The position numbers were made by a program, and so were the translations under genes. 64,000 nt of DNA from Burkholderia gladioli (lineage in GTDB: Bacteria; Pseudomonadota; Gammaproteobacteria; Burkholderiales; Burkholderiaceae): the NCBI RefSeq assembly GCF_000959725.1, contig NZ_CP009323.1, positions 4,278,001 through 4,342,000 of the forward strand, in the 5' to 3' direction. The stretch's first letter is position 1; each line of letters opens with the position of its first letter. Under the pieces are notes generated by a model. The model saw only the letters and a list, made by a program, of their open reading frames with translations. It did not search any database and was not told the origin of the DNA. Shown here one piece after another: positions 49,950 through 61,782 of this stretch.

Positions 49950-50138
49950 GGCTTGCTCCCAGGCTCGGTTTCGGTGGATTGGATCGGGCGTGCTCGACGC
50001 CATCGCGGCAGTCTATGCGAAACCGGCGCGGCGCGTGAATCGTCCGAACGGACAGCCCCCGGCGGCGCCTCGACGGCGCGGCGGCCCCCGCGCCCGGCTG
50101 GCAGTCTAGAATAGCGGTTTTCTCCAGCCCTTCCCGTC

Positions 50139-52064
<1,926 letters not shown>

Positions 52065-52203
52065 AGGCCGCGCGGCCAGGGCGCACGCCCCGGCCGATGC
52101 GACGAGCGTGGCATATGCGGCTCACGCCTCGTCCGCGGCCACGCCGATCGATCGGATACCGAAGCATCCCGGCCACGCCACCGACGGGCGCGGCGCCCTG
52201 CCC

Positions 52204-52467
52204 TCAACGCCGCGGCAGGGTCTCGCGCGGCATCTGCTCGTCGTCGTGCATCAGGTAGCGGCGGCCGGCGAGCGGCTGGCGAATCGTGGCGGCCACCTCG
52301 GCCTCGGTCACGTGCTCGGCCACCACGCGCCGCGCGATCCTCCCCTCGTCGTCGACCCACTCGACGATCCGGCAGCCGCCCCCGAAGGGTGGCCGGATCG
52401 GCTCCGAGACGCGGCAGCCGCGCAGGTTGTAGAGGCGCTGGTCGATGGCTTGCTGGGACGGTTTCAA
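52204..52467 (-). CDS. Small DUF2866-like hypothetical protein
   Basis: An 87-residue protein resembling the Burkholderia DUF2866 family: QAIDQRLYNLRGCRVSEPI, RIVEWVDDEGRIARRVV, then EAEVAATIRQPLAGRRYLM. No membrane segment or signal peptide is seen, and the function is unknown. A purine-rich AAAGGAAGGACC stretch precedes the start. The gene is alone between the ABC-F gene and radA. Confidence 0.75.
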   Translation of the reverse strand: MKPSQQAIDQRLYNLRGCRVSEPIRPPFGGGCRIVEWVDDEGRIARRVVAEHVTEAEVAATIRQPLAGRRYLMHDDEQMPRETLPRR

Positions 52468-52598
52468 GGCGGGTCCTTCCTTTCACACCTGCGGGACGCA
52501 TTGCGGCCAAGCATAGGGGAAAACACCCGCGCGACGAGTTACAGCCGCGCCCTGAAACGTTACATGGAGTTACCGTGCGCGAGCGGCCCGGCGGGCCC

Positions 52599-53975
52599 TC
52601 ATTCGAGGCCGCGCACGCGGTCGATGGCCTGCTCGATGCGCTCGACGGCCATCACGGTGAGCCCCTCGATCGGCTGCTTGGGCGCATTGGCCTTGGGAAT
52701 CAGCGCCATCGTGAAACCCAGCTTGGCCGCCTCGCGCAAACGCTCCTGGCCGCGCGGCGAAGGCCGGATCTCGCCGGCCAGCCCGACCTCGCCGAACACC
52801 ACCAGGCCCTTCGGCAACGCTTTGTTACGCATCGACGAATGGATCGCCAGCAGCACCGCCAGGTCGGCGGCCGGCTCGGTAATCTTGACGCCCCCCACCG
52901 CGTTCAGGAACACGTCCTGGTCGAAGCAGGCGATGCCCGCATGGCGATGCAGCACGGCCAGCAGCATGGCCAGCCGGTTCTGCTCCAGGCCCACCGCCAG
53001 GCGCCGCGGATTCGGCACGTTGGCGGTGTCGACCAGCGCCTGCACCTCCACCAGCAGCGGCCGCGAGCCCTCCTGCGTGACCAGCACGCAGGAACCCGGC
53101 ACCACCTCCTCGTGCTGCGAGAGGAACAGCGCGGACGGGTTGGACACGCCGCGCAGGCCGCGCTCGGTCATGGCGAACACGCCGAGCTCGTTGACCGCGC
53201 CGAAGCGGTTCTTGAAGGCCCGCACCAGCCGGTAGGAAGAATGCGTGTCGCCCTCGAAGTACAGCACCGTGTCGACGATGTGCTCCAGCACGCGCGGGCC
53301 CGCCAGCGCCCCCTCCTTGGTGACGTGGCCAACCATGATGATCGCGGTGCCCGACTGCTTGGCGATGCGCGTGAGCTGGGCCGCGCATTCGCGCACCTGG
53401 GCCACCGAGCCGGGCGCCGAGGTGAGCGCTTCCGAATAGACGGTCTGGATCGAGTCGATCACGGCCACGTCGGGCCGCTCGGCGGCGATCGTGGCCTGGA
53501 TCTTCTCGAGCTGGATTTCCGCCAGCAGCTTGAGATCGGCGGCGTCGCCGCCGTGATCGAGCAGGGCCAGGCGCTGGGCGCGCAGGGCGATCTGCGCGGC
53601 CGATTCCTCGCCGCTGATATAGAGCGCGCGGCGCTGGCTGGCCAGCTGGGCCAGCGACTGCAGCAACAGGGTGGATTTACCGATGCCGGGGTCGCCGCCG
53701 ATCAGCACCACGCCGCCGGCCACCAGGCCGCCGCCGAGCACGCGGTCGAACTCGCCGATGCCGGTGGAAAAGCGCGGCACGTCGGCCGCGTCGATATCGG
53801 CCAGGCGCTGCACCGGCGCGCTCTTGGCGAGCGCCTGGAAGCGGTGCTGCGAAGGGGTTTCGGCGGCCGATTCGACCAGCGTGTTCCAGGCATGGCAGGA
53901 CGGGCACTGGCCCTGCCATTTCAGCGACTGGCCGCCGCATTCGGTGCAGATATAGACCGTTTTCTGTTTCGCCAC
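52599..53975 (-). CDS. radA: DNA repair protein RadA
   Basis: RecA-like branch-migration ATPase acting in recombinational repair. The 458-residue protein starts with a four-Cys zinc finger (YICTECGGQSLKWQGQCPSC). The ATPase follows with GGDPGIGKSTLLLQ (Lys100), the RadA-specific motif FKNRFGAVNELGVF, and a Lon-like C-terminal domain (FLNAVGGVKITEPAADLAVL). It lies just before alr on the same strand (10 bp), an arrangement shared with many betaproteobacteria. Confidence 0.97.
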   Translation of the reverse strand: MAKQKTVYICTECGGQSLKWQGQCPSCHAWNTLVESAAETPSQHRFQALAKSAPVQRLADIDAADVPRFSTGIGEFDRVLGGGLVAGGVVLIGGDPGIGKSTLLLQSLAQLASQRRALYISGEESAAQIALRAQRLALLDHGGDAADLKLLAEIQLEKIQATIAAERPDVAVIDSIQTVYSEALTSAPGSVAQVRECAAQLTRIAKQSGTAIIMVGHVTKEGALAGPRVLEHIVDTVLYFEGDTHSSYRLVRAFKNRFGAVNELGVFAMTERGLRGVSNPSALFLSQHEEVVPGSCVLVTQEGSRPLLVEVQALVDTANVPNPRRLAVGLEQNRLAMLLAVLHRHAGIACFDQDVFLNAVGGVKITEPAADLAVLLAIHSSMRNKALPKGLVVFGEVGLAGEIRPSPRGQERLREAAKLGFTMALIPKANAPKQPIEGLTVMAVERIEQAIDRVRGLE

Positions 53976-53985
53976 GAGCCCGCCC

Positions 53986-55056
53986 TTATTCCGCGCGCAC
54001 GGGCACGCGCGATGCGATCGCGCACATCAGCTCGTAGCCGACCGTCGAGCACGATGCAGCGACGTCGTCGATCGGCAGCGCCTGGCCCCACAGCTCGACG
54101 CGCGCGCCAATGCCGGCGCCCGGCACCGGCGTGAGGTCGACCGTGATCATGTCCATCGAGACCCGGCCGACGATCCGCGTGCGCACGCCGTCGACCACGA
54201 TCGGCGTGCCCTCCGGGGCGATGCGCGGATAACCGTCGGCGTAACCGCAGGCCACCACGCCGATGCGCATCTGCGCCGGCGCGACGAAGGCGCCGCCGTA
54301 GCCGACCGCCTGGCCCTTGGCGATGTTCTGCACCGCGATCAGCTCGGAGCCGAGCGTCATGGCCGCCTGCAGGCCGGCGCCGGCGATATCGGCGGCGCGC
54401 CCCGAGGGCGAGGCGCCGTACAGCAGGATGCCGGGGCGGACCCAGTCGCCGTGGGTTTCGGGATGCCACATCACGGCGGCCGAATTGGCCAGGCTGCGCG
54501 CGCCGGCGATGCCCTCGGCGCCGCGCTCGAAGGCCGCCATCTGGTCGGCCACGCCGCGTTCGCCGTCGGCGTCGGCGAAATGCGTCATCAGGGTGATCTG
54601 GCCGATGCCCGGGCAGGTGCGGGCGCGCTCCCAGGCGGCACGATACTTGTCCGGCGCGTAGCCGAGCCGGTTCATGCCGCTGTTCATCTTGAGCTGGATG
54701 TTGATCGGCTTGGACAGGCGGGCCGTCTCGAGCATGCGCAGCTGATCGTCGTTGTGGACCGTGGTGGTCAGGCTGTAGCGGTCGATCACGTCGACGTCGG
54801 TCGAGCGGAAGAAGCCTTCTAGCAGCAGGATCGGCCCCGCCCAGCCCAGTTCGCGCAGCTTCACCGCCTCCTCGAGGTCGAGCAGGCCGAAGCCGTCGGT
54901 GCTCCTCAGGCCCGGGAACGCGCGCGCCAGGCCATGCCCGTAGGCATTGGCCTTGACCACCGCCCAGACCTTCGAGCGGGGGGCGAAGCGGCGCGCGGCC
55001 GCGAGATTGTTAACAAGTGCGGCGGTGTGAATCGTGGCGGAAATCGGGCGCGGCAT
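53986..55056 (-). CDS. alr: Alanine racemase
   Basis: PLP enzyme interconverting L- and D-alanine for peptidoglycan. The 356-residue protein has the PLP lysine in [10 protein letters not shown] (Lys35), a conserved [10 protein letters not shown], the second-base tyrosine region [16 protein letters not shown], and a C-terminal [14 protein letters not shown] domain. It starts divergently from lplT across about 211 bp. It is not paired with dnaB here. Confidence 0.96.
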   Translation of the reverse strand: MPRPISATIHTAALVNNLAAARRFAPRSKVWAVVKANAYGHGLARAFPGLRSTDGFGLLDLEEAVKLRELGWAGPILLLEGFFRSTDVDVIDRYSLTTTVHNDDQLRMLETARLSKPINIQLKMNSGMNRLGYAPDKYRAAWERARTCPGIGQITLMTHFADADGERGVADQMAAFERGAEGIAGARSLANSAAVMWHPETHGDWVRPGILLYGASPSGRAADIAGAGLQAAMTLGSELIAVQNIAKGQAVGYGGAFVAPAQMRIGVVACGYADGYPRIAPEGTPIVVDGVRTRIVGRVSMDMITVDLTPVPGAGIGARVELWGQALPIDDVAASCSTVGYELMCAIASRVPVRAE

Positions 55057-55176
55057 AAGGAAATTTCATAAACACGCAGGCGAATCAGCAGCTTACCGCA
55101 CCTTGTGGGCTCGGTGCCGTGACAAAGCCGGAACGATCGGGGATTCTTGCTAGTCGGATTTGCCGTATTTTCATGA

Positions 55177-55182
55177 TATAAA
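55177..55182 (+). promoter_or_regulatory. Possible lplT -10 element
   Basis: TATAAA lies 85 bp before the lplT start in the divergent alr/lplT spacer, which is less GC-rich than its surroundings. No good -35 is seen. Nothing else is resolved in the spacer. Confidence 0.35.
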
Positions 55183-55267
55183 GCCGTGCGCACAACCTAT
55201 TTTGCACGGGATAGTCCGATTGCACGGCCCCTGCGGCCGAGCCGCAGCGAGGAAAGCATCGCTTCAG

Positions 55268-56575
55268 ATGAAAAAAGGTTTTTACTCGATCATGGCCGCG
55301 CAGTTTTTCTCTTCGCTGGCCGACAGTGCGCTTCTCATCGCCGCCATCGCCCTGCTGAAAGATCTGCACGCGCCGAACTGGATGATTCCGCTGCTCAAGC
55401 TGTTCTTCGTCCTGTCCTACGTGGTACTGGCCGCCTTCGTCGGCGCCTTCGCCGATTCCCGGCCCAAGGGCCGCGTGATGTTCATCACCAACTCGATCAA
55501 GGTGATCGGCTGCCTGATCATGCTGTTCGGCGCCCATCCGCTGATCGCCTACGGCATCGTCGGCTTCGGCGCCGCCGCGTATTCCCCCGCCAAGTACGGC
55601 ATCCTCACCGAGCTGCTGCCGCCCGACCGGCTGGTGGCCGCCAACGGCTGGATCGAGGGCACCACGGTCAGTTCGATCATCCTCGGCACCGTGCTGGGCG
55701 GCGCGCTGATCAGCCCGCACATCGCCGCCCACGTGATCGCCTACACGCCGGCGGCCATCAACACCCCGGCCGAGGCCGCGATGCTGGTGATCATGGCGAT
55801 CTACGTGGTCGCCGCGCTGTTCAACCTGCGCATCCCCGATACCGGCGCGCGCTACCCGCAGCAGCAGCACGGCCCCTGGCGCCTGGTCACCGATTTCGCC
55901 GACTGCTTCGTGGTGCTCTGGCGCGACAAGCTCGGCCAGATCTCGCTGGCCGTCACCACCCTGTTCTGGGGCGCCGGCGCGACCCTGCAGTTCATCGTGC
56001 TGAAGTGGGCCGAGGTCTCGCTGGGCATGTCGCTGTCCGAGGGCGCGATCCTGCAGGCCGTGGTGGCGCTGGGCGTGGCCGGCGGCGCGATGGCCGCGGC
56101 CAGCAAGATCCCGCTCAAGAAATCGCTGAAGGTGCTGCCGGTCGGCATCATGATGGGCGTGGCCGTGATGATGATGGCCTTCTACACGCGCGACCTGCTG
56201 CCCCATCACTGGGTGCTGCAGGTCGGGCGCATGCACGTGCCCGGCTACCTGGTGGTCGCCTACCTGTTCCTGATGCTGGTCGGCGCGCTGTCGGGCTTCT
56301 TCGTGGTGCCGATGAACGCTTTGCTCCAGCATCGCGGCCACGTGCTGATGTCGGCCGGCCACTCGATCGCGGTGCAGAACTTCAACGAGAACCTGTCGGT
56401 GCTGGTGATGCTCTGCCTGTACGCCGTGCTGGTCTGGCTCGACGTGCCGGTCGGCGTGGTGATCGTGCTGTTCGGCACCTTCGTCTGCCTGACCATGTGG
56501 CTGGTGATGCGCCGCCATCTCGCGAACCAGCGCCAGTTCGACTCGGTCGCGCTGATCGGCGAGAGCCGGCACTGA
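55268..56575 (+). CDS. lplT: Lysophospholipid transporter LplT
   Basis: Major-facilitator flippase that moves lysophospholipids across the inner membrane for re-acylation. The 435-residue protein has about twelve helices and family features MKKGFYSIMAAQFFSSLADS, PKGRVMFITNSIKVIGC and GILTELLPPDRLVAANGWIE. The start at 55268 is preferred over a longer in-frame start. In E. coli lplT is followed by aas; here thiD follows instead, so the acyltransferase partner must lie elsewhere. Confidence 0.95.
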   Translation: MKKGFYSIMAAQFFSSLADSALLIAAIALLKDLHAPNWMIPLLKLFFVLSYVVLAAFVGAFADSRPKGRVMFITNSIKVIGCLIMLFGAHPLIAYGIVGFGAAAYSPAKYGILTELLPPDRLVAANGWIEGTTVSSIILGTVLGGALISPHIAAHVIAYTPAAINTPAEAAMLVIMAIYVVAALFNLRIPDTGARYPQQQHGPWRLVTDFADCFVVLWRDKLGQISLAVTTLFWGAGATLQFIVLKWAEVSLGMSLSEGAILQAVVALGVAGGAMAAASKIPLKKSLKVLPVGIMMGVAVMMMAFYTRDLLPHHWVLQVGRMHVPGYLVVAYLFLMLVGALSGFFVVPMNALLQHRGHVLMSAGHSIAVQNFNENLSVLVMLCLYAVLVWLDVPVGVVIVLFGTFVCLTMWLVMRRHLANQRQFDSVALIGESRH

Positions 56576-56675
56576 ATTTCCGGATGCGGCGCCTCGCGCG
56601 GCGGCACCTGCGGCGCGCCGGGGCAGCCGCGATCGCCGCTCCCTCCGCCATGCCGGCCCGGCCGGCCCCGACGCG

Positions 56676-57488
<813 letters not shown>

Positions 57489-57538
57489 GCAGCCGGCGAA
57501 CGCCTGGCGATGGTCGCTGCCGCGATCGGCCGAATCAA

Positions 57539-57569
57539 AAAAAACGCCGCGTCGATCGCGGCGTTTTTT
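57539..57569. terminator. Bidirectional terminator, thiD/DUF1853
   Basis: AAAAAACGCCGCG (57539-57551) pairs perfectly with CGCGGCGTTTTTT (57557-57569) around a 5-nt loop. A/T runs on both sides serve both convergent genes. The DUF1853 stop codon overlaps its right end. Confidence 0.9.
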
Positions 57570-58521
57570 ATCGTCCCGCGCCGGCGAAGGCCGAGGCTCG
57601 CGACGGCCACGCGTCGTCGACCAGGAAGCCGCGCGAGATCTCGTGCCAGGCGCCGTCCTCGCCTTGCGTCAGGGCCGCCACCAGCGACGGCGCCTCGCGT
57701 GCCAGGACCGCCTCGAACAGCGCCGGCGCCTCGACCGGCTGCAGCGGGTCGTCCGCCTCGAGCCGACGCGGCGCGAGCCAGGCCAGCCGCGGCAGCACCA
57801 CCCAGCGCGTGCCGGCCGGCTGGCGCGCGACCAGCGCCGGCCAATCGCCGCGGGCGGCCCAGAAGCCACGCGAATGCGCCACATCGAGCGCGGCCGGCGC
57901 CAACGGCTGCGCGCCGTCGCGATAGAACAGCCAGCCCTTCACGAACATGCTCGCGGCCCAGGGGCCGGCCTGCCCGGTGAAGGCGAATTCCTCGCGTTCG
58001 GTGAGCGGCAGTTGATGGTCGACCAGGCGCCGGTACTTCAGATCGAAACGATCGGCCAGGTTGGGCCCGACATAGTCGCTCAGCGCCGCCGCGCCGGCCG
58101 TGGCCGCGCACAGGTAGCACTTGACGGCCAGTTCCCAGTGCAGCCGCTCGCCTTGCGGGGAGACCAGCAGGAAATCGCATTCGCCGAGCGTGCGCCCGCT
58201 CACGCGCACCGGCAGGTTGGCGGCGACCAGGCGCCAGCACGGTGCCTGCGCGGCGAAGAAGGCCAGCAGGGTTTCGGCATAGCGGCCCAGGCGGGTGGGC
58301 CGCGCCGCTTCCACGGCCTGCCGCAGCGGCGCCGGGTCGGCGTCGAGCGCGGCCAGCCAGGCCAGCACGCGCGCGGCTTCCTCGCGATCCGCCCAGGGCC
58401 GCGCGAGCGGCGCCTCGGCGGAGGCGGCGAGCAGGTCGGCGCTGGCCAGCAGCCAGCCCAGATCGCGCACCGCCGCGTCGCGCAGCCCCACCCACGGTGC
58501 GGACCGCGCGGCGTCGGTCAT
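57568..58521 (-). CDS. DUF1853 family protein
   Basis: A 317-residue cytoplasmic protein of the DUF1853 family with no known function. The central segment reads GECDFLLVSPQGERLHWELA followed by VKCYL: Asp116, then Glu130 and Lys134. This acidic/acidic/Lys order resembles PD-(D/E)xK nuclease folds, but the spacing between Glu and Lys is larger than the usual E-x-K. KGWLFYRDG and RPWADREEA-type segments are typical of relatives. The start MTDAARSAPWVGLRDAAVRD overlaps the glycosylase stop, so it is translationally coupled to it. Nuclease activity is inference only. Confidence 0.85.
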   Translation of the reverse strand: MTDAARSAPWVGLRDAAVRDLGWLLASADLLAASAEAPLARPWADREEAARVLAWLAALDADPAPLRQAVEAARPTRLGRYAETLLAFFAAQAPCWRLVAANLPVRVSGRTLGECDFLLVSPQGERLHWELAVKCYLCAATAGAAALSDYVGPNLADRFDLKYRRLVDHQLPLTEREEFAFTGQAGPWAASMFVKGWLFYRDGAQPLAPAALDVAHSRGFWAARGDWPALVARQPAGTRWVVLPRLAWLAPRRLEADDPLQPVEAPALFEAVLAREAPSLVAALTQGEDGAWHEISRGFLVDDAWPSRASAFAGAGR

Positions 58522-59582
58522 GCGCCGCCCGTGGCCTTGCCGAAGGTATCGCGGGCCAGGCACAGATCGGCCCAGGCCTTCGACTTGTCCGGCAGGCTGC
58601 GCAGCAGGTAGGCGGGATGGTAGGAGACGATCACCGGCACGCCCTCGTACTGGTGGACGCGCCCGCGCATCGAGGCAATGCTGCCGTCGGACTTCAGCAG
58701 CGTCTGCGCGGCGAAGCGGCCCAGCGCCACGATCAGCTTCGGCTTGACCAGCGCGACCTGCCGCTGCAGGTAGGGCTCGCAGCGCGCGACCTCGTCGGGC
58801 TCGGGATTGCGGTTGCCGGGCGGGCGGCACTTGATCACGTTGGCGATGTAGACGTTGTTGCTGCGCTCCAGCGAGAGCGCATGCAGCATGCTGTCGAGCA
58901 GCTTGCCGGCCTGGCCGACGAAGGGTTCGCCCTGCTTGTCCTCGTTCTCGCCCGGCGCCTCGCCGACCAGCATCCAGTCGGCCTCGCGATCGCCGACCCC
59001 GAACACGGTCTGGGTGCGCTTCTCGCAGAGCCGGCAGCGCTGGCAGTCGGCCACGCGTGCCTCGAGTTCGTCCCAGCCGAGATCGGCGACCGAAGCGAGC
59101 GCCGCGGCCGGCTGCGCCGAGGGCAGCGGCGCAGAGCCGGGCGGCGGCGCGTCGGGCGCGGGCGCGAGGTCGAACCAGGAGGGATCGTCGAACGGCGGGG
59201 CTTCCTCGGCCGGCGCCTTCATGGCGGGCGCGGGCGGCTCGTCGCGAGCGGCCGGTGCCGCATCGGGTGCGCGCGCAACCATGTCGGGCGCGACGGAATC
59301 GGACGGACGCATCGCGCCGGGCGCCGGGCGAAGCGGCTCGCTGACGAATTCAGGCGCGGCGCGCTCCTCGCGCGCGGCCGCCTGAGGCAGCCTCTCATCG
59401 GCCCTCGCCGTCGGCGAGCCGGCCAGGATGGGCCGATCGCCGAGCGCCTCCGGGCGCGCCGCCACGGCGGCGCCGGCCTGCACCTCGCCCTCGCCTGCCA
59501 CGGCCGGTGCCGTCCCCTGCCCGCGCCGCACCCAGCGCGGCCCGAGCCCCATCTCGTCGAGCGCCGAGTCAAGCCAGCTCAT
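58518..59582 (-). CDS. Family 4 uracil-DNA glycosylase (4Fe-4S)
   Basis: Excises uracil (and some other deaminated bases) from DNA. The catalytic part runs from about residue 165: the cluster motif CQRCRLC (Cys180, 183, 186), active-site GEAPGENEDKQGEPFVGQAG, CRPPGNRNPEPDEVARC, and YHPAYLLR. The start MSWLDSALDEMGLGPRWVRR is typical of Burkholderiales members. About 140 Ala/Pro/Glu-rich residues lie between this and the catalytic domain, making the protein 354 residues against about 200 for compact forms. It overlaps rimI upstream and DUF1853 downstream. Confidence 0.93.
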   Translation of the reverse strand: MSWLDSALDEMGLGPRWVRRGQGTAPAVAGEGEVQAGAAVAARPEALGDRPILAGSPTARADERLPQAAAREERAAPEFVSEPLRPAPGAMRPSDSVAPDMVARAPDAAPAARDEPPAPAMKAPAEEAPPFDDPSWFDLAPAPDAPPPGSAPLPSAQPAAALASVADLGWDELEARVADCQRCRLCEKRTQTVFGVGDREADWMLVGEAPGENEDKQGEPFVGQAGKLLDSMLHALSLERSNNVYIANVIKCRPPGNRNPEPDEVARCEPYLQRQVALVKPKLIVALGRFAAQTLLKSDGSIASMRGRVHQYEGVPVIVSYHPAYLLRSLPDKSKAWADLCLARDTFGKATGGA

Positions 59583-60066
59583 GCGTGCCTCCCTGAATAT
59601 CGAGCGACAGCCGCATCACGATCGCGTCCTCGCGCGTGCGGTGCTTCGCCGGGTAATAGTTCTTGCGGCGCCCGACCACCTCGAAGCCGAAGCGTTCGTA
59701 GAGCCGGATCGCACGCGGATTGGACGGTCGCACCTCGAGCAGCATGCCGTCGAGCCGCTCGGCGCGCGCGATGCGCGTCGCCTCGCGCAGCAGCGCGAGC
59801 CCGCAGCCGGCATGCTGCGCGGCGGGCGCCACGCACAGATTGAGCAGGTGCATCTCGTCGACCACCGGCATCAGCACGCAGTAGCCGACCAGGGTGCCCG
59901 TCACGTGCCGCATGCAGACGCCGAAATAGCCGTTGCGCAGCGAATCCTCGAAGTTGCCGCGCGACCACGGGAATTCATAGGCGGCCTTCTCGATCTCGAC
60001 CACCTCGTCGAGGTCGGCGTCCGTCATCGGCGCCAGATAACGGTCGGTCATCAGCACGCCGCTCAT
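59569..60066 (-). CDS. rimI: Ribosomal-protein-alanine N-acetyltransferase
   Basis: GNAT acetyltransferase that in E. coli acetylates the N-terminus of ribosomal protein S18. The 165-residue protein has MTDADLDEVVEIEKAAYEFPW, the acetyl-CoA loop AAQHAGCGLALLREATRIAR and the C-terminal ERFGFEVVGRRKNYYP. The start ATG at 60066 overlaps the tsaB stop (ATGA); an internal ATG at 60051 is an alternative. The tsaB-rimI pairing is conserved. The stop overlaps the glycosylase start by 14 bp. Confidence 0.95.
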   Translation of the reverse strand: MSGVLMTDRYLAPMTDADLDEVVEIEKAAYEFPWSRGNFEDSLRNGYFGVCMRHVTGTLVGYCVLMPVVDEMHLLNLCVAPAAQHAGCGLALLREATRIARAERLDGMLLEVRPSNPRAIRLYERFGFEVVGRRKNYYPAKHRTREDAIVMRLSLDIQGGTHELA

Positions 60067-60830
60067 CGGCCGCCCTCCCGGGCGGCACGCTCGGCGAGCC
60101 GCTCGGCGGTGGTCTGCGCGACCTTGTTGCGCACGTATTCGGGCGCGGCCTGGTCGGCCGGCACCACACGGCCGGCGCGAAACGCGCGCAGCGCGAGCTG
60201 CGCGACCGGCACCGCGTGCGGCAGCGCCGCGCCGTCGACATGGGCGGCCAGCGCCGCCAGCGGCAGGCGTTCGCCGAAGGCCGCGGCCGCGTTGCCGGCC
60301 AGCGTGAACGGTTCGGCGGGCGCAACCAGCAGGCCCGGCGCGTCGAGCGCGGCCGGCTGCAGCGTGCGCCAATCGCCGGCGGCTTCGTCCCAGGCATAGT
60401 CGGCCCAGTAGACCTCGTCCATGCGCGCATCGAGCGCGGCCAGCACGCGCGTCGGCGCCGGTGCGCCAGCGGCCAGCGCGTTGAGCCGCGCGTGCTCGGC
60501 ACAGGCGGCCAGCGTGCCGATCGGCACCACCGGCAAGCCGCGGCCGAAAGCCAGGCCCTGCGCCACGCCGGTCGCGGTGCGCAGGCCCGTGAACGAGCCC
60601 GGCCCCGCGCCGAAGGCGATCGCGGCGCAATCGGCCAGCGTGAAGCCGGCTTCGTCGAGCAGTTCGCGCACGGCAGGCAGCACGCGCGTGCTGGAGACGG
60701 CGCCCGTCTCGTCGTGGCGGAACCAGATGCGCGGGGCGGTGGAAGCAGGCGCCGCGTCGGAGGCGGCGATCAGGGCGACCGAGCAGAATTCGGTCGAGGT
60801 ATCGATGGCGAGGAGCACGGTTTGCGTCAT
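60063..60830 (-). CDS. tsaB: tRNA threonylcarbamoyladenosine biosynthesis protein TsaB
   Basis: Non-catalytic partner of TsaD in making t6A37 of ANN-reading tRNAs. The 255-residue protein has the ASKHA-type start VLLAIDTSTEFCSVAL and FGAGPGSFTGLRTATGVAQG, the defining TsaB segment. The start at 60830 (MTQTVLLAIDTS) is preferred; an ATG 9 bp upstream (MSAMTQ) is also possible, and no clear ribosome site distinguishes them. It heads the tsaB-rimI-glycosylase-DUF1853 set and is divergent from the acyl-CoA-binding gene. Confidence 0.94.
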   Translation of the reverse strand: MTQTVLLAIDTSTEFCSVALIAASDAAPASTAPRIWFRHDETGAVSSTRVLPAVRELLDEAGFTLADCAAIAFGAGPGSFTGLRTATGVAQGLAFGRGLPVVPIGTLAACAEHARLNALAAGAPAPTRVLAALDARMDEVYWADYAWDEAAGDWRTLQPAALDAPGLLVAPAEPFTLAGNAAAAFGERLPLAALAAHVDGAALPHAVPVAQLALRAFRAGRVVPADQAAPEYVRNKVAQTTAERLAERAAREGGR

Positions 60831-60999
60831 GGCCGACATTGTAATGCGGCACCCCGCCGGCACGGGCGTTTCGAAACCGGCGGCCGGCACATCACGATCG
60901 GCCGGGGCGGCGGCCAGCCGGTTTGGAAGGATCGCTCGACCCGCCCGGCGGCGACGCTTGCTACCATCTGCCGACCTGAAAACCCCTCGGAGACACCCG

Positions 61000-61269
61000 A
61001 TGAGCGATATCCAAGCCCAGTTCGAGCAAGCGCTGGTGGACGTCAAGCAACTGAGCGAGAAGCCCGGCAACATGACCCTGCTGCGTCTCTACGCGCTGTA
61101 CAAGCAAGGTAGCGAAGGCGACGTCAATGGCGAGAAGCCCGGCTTCACCGACATCGTCGGCAAGTACAAGTACGACGCCTGGGCCGCGCTGAAGGGCACC
61201 TCGCAGGAAGAGGCCCAGAAGCAGTACGTGCAGCTGGTGGAAGACCTGAAGAGCGGCGCCGCCTCCTGA
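61000..61269 (+). CDS. Acyl-CoA-binding protein
   Basis: Small (89-residue) four-helix acyl-CoA carrier that binds medium- to long-chain acyl-CoA in the cytoplasm. It has the family core LLRLYALYKQGSEGDVNGEK, KYKYDAWAALKGTSQEEAQK and YVQLVEDLK. The protein is eukaryote-like but common in proteobacteria. The start MSDIQAQFEQALVDVKQLS follows a CGGAGA ribosome site. It is divergent from tsaB, and no fatty-acid gene is adjacent. Confidence 0.94.
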   Translation: MSDIQAQFEQALVDVKQLSEKPGNMTLLRLYALYKQGSEGDVNGEKPGFTDIVGKYKYDAWAALKGTSQEEAQKQYVQLVEDLKSGAAS

Positions 61270-61782
61270 GGCACGTCGCCGGCGCCCGCCGCCTCGCGGC
61301 TGGTGCCGCCTTGCCCGTGGCACCGGGCGGCTGCCGAATCGCCGCCGAAGCGGGACAAACGTGTAACGAAACGTATCGAATTCGCCGGCATCGCGCCGGC
61401 ATTTCACAAATACGCCACGATAGCAGTGGCGCGCTGCAGCAAATCCCTCTATAATCCGCTTCGCGTCACGTATGGGCTGGTCATCCAGCCCCGTTTTGAC
61501 GCCTCGTACGTTTCGCTCCAATCCAGTTTAGAACCTGTCCCCTCCTGCCTCTCTGGGCCCTTCGCGGCCATCAAAGTATCAGGCTGGCGGCGTGTTCGGC
61601 GAATTCCGACTTCCGGATCTCCGCCGCGTGCCGCACCCGAAACAGCTTCTAACGCACCCGTGAGTGAGTCTGCGTTCCTCGAACGCGGACGTCTGTCACG
61701 TTCCCGATTTGCTCGATGCATTGTCGACTTGGGCATGCACGATTGGCGCCGACGTTTCACCCACCGTGTTTCAAGGATTGAT
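61270..61782 (+). promoter_or_regulatory. Long leader region of the helicase gene
   Basis: No gene is supported in these 513 bp. TATAAT at 61450-61455 is the best -10. The leader from there to the ATG is about 320 nt. It contains GGGCTGG (61474-61480) pairing with CCAGCCC (61485-61491), followed by TTTT, and GCGTTC/GAACGC around 61672-61686. The first hairpin could act as an attenuator. Long leaders are common in cold-regulated helicase genes. Confidence 0.5.
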
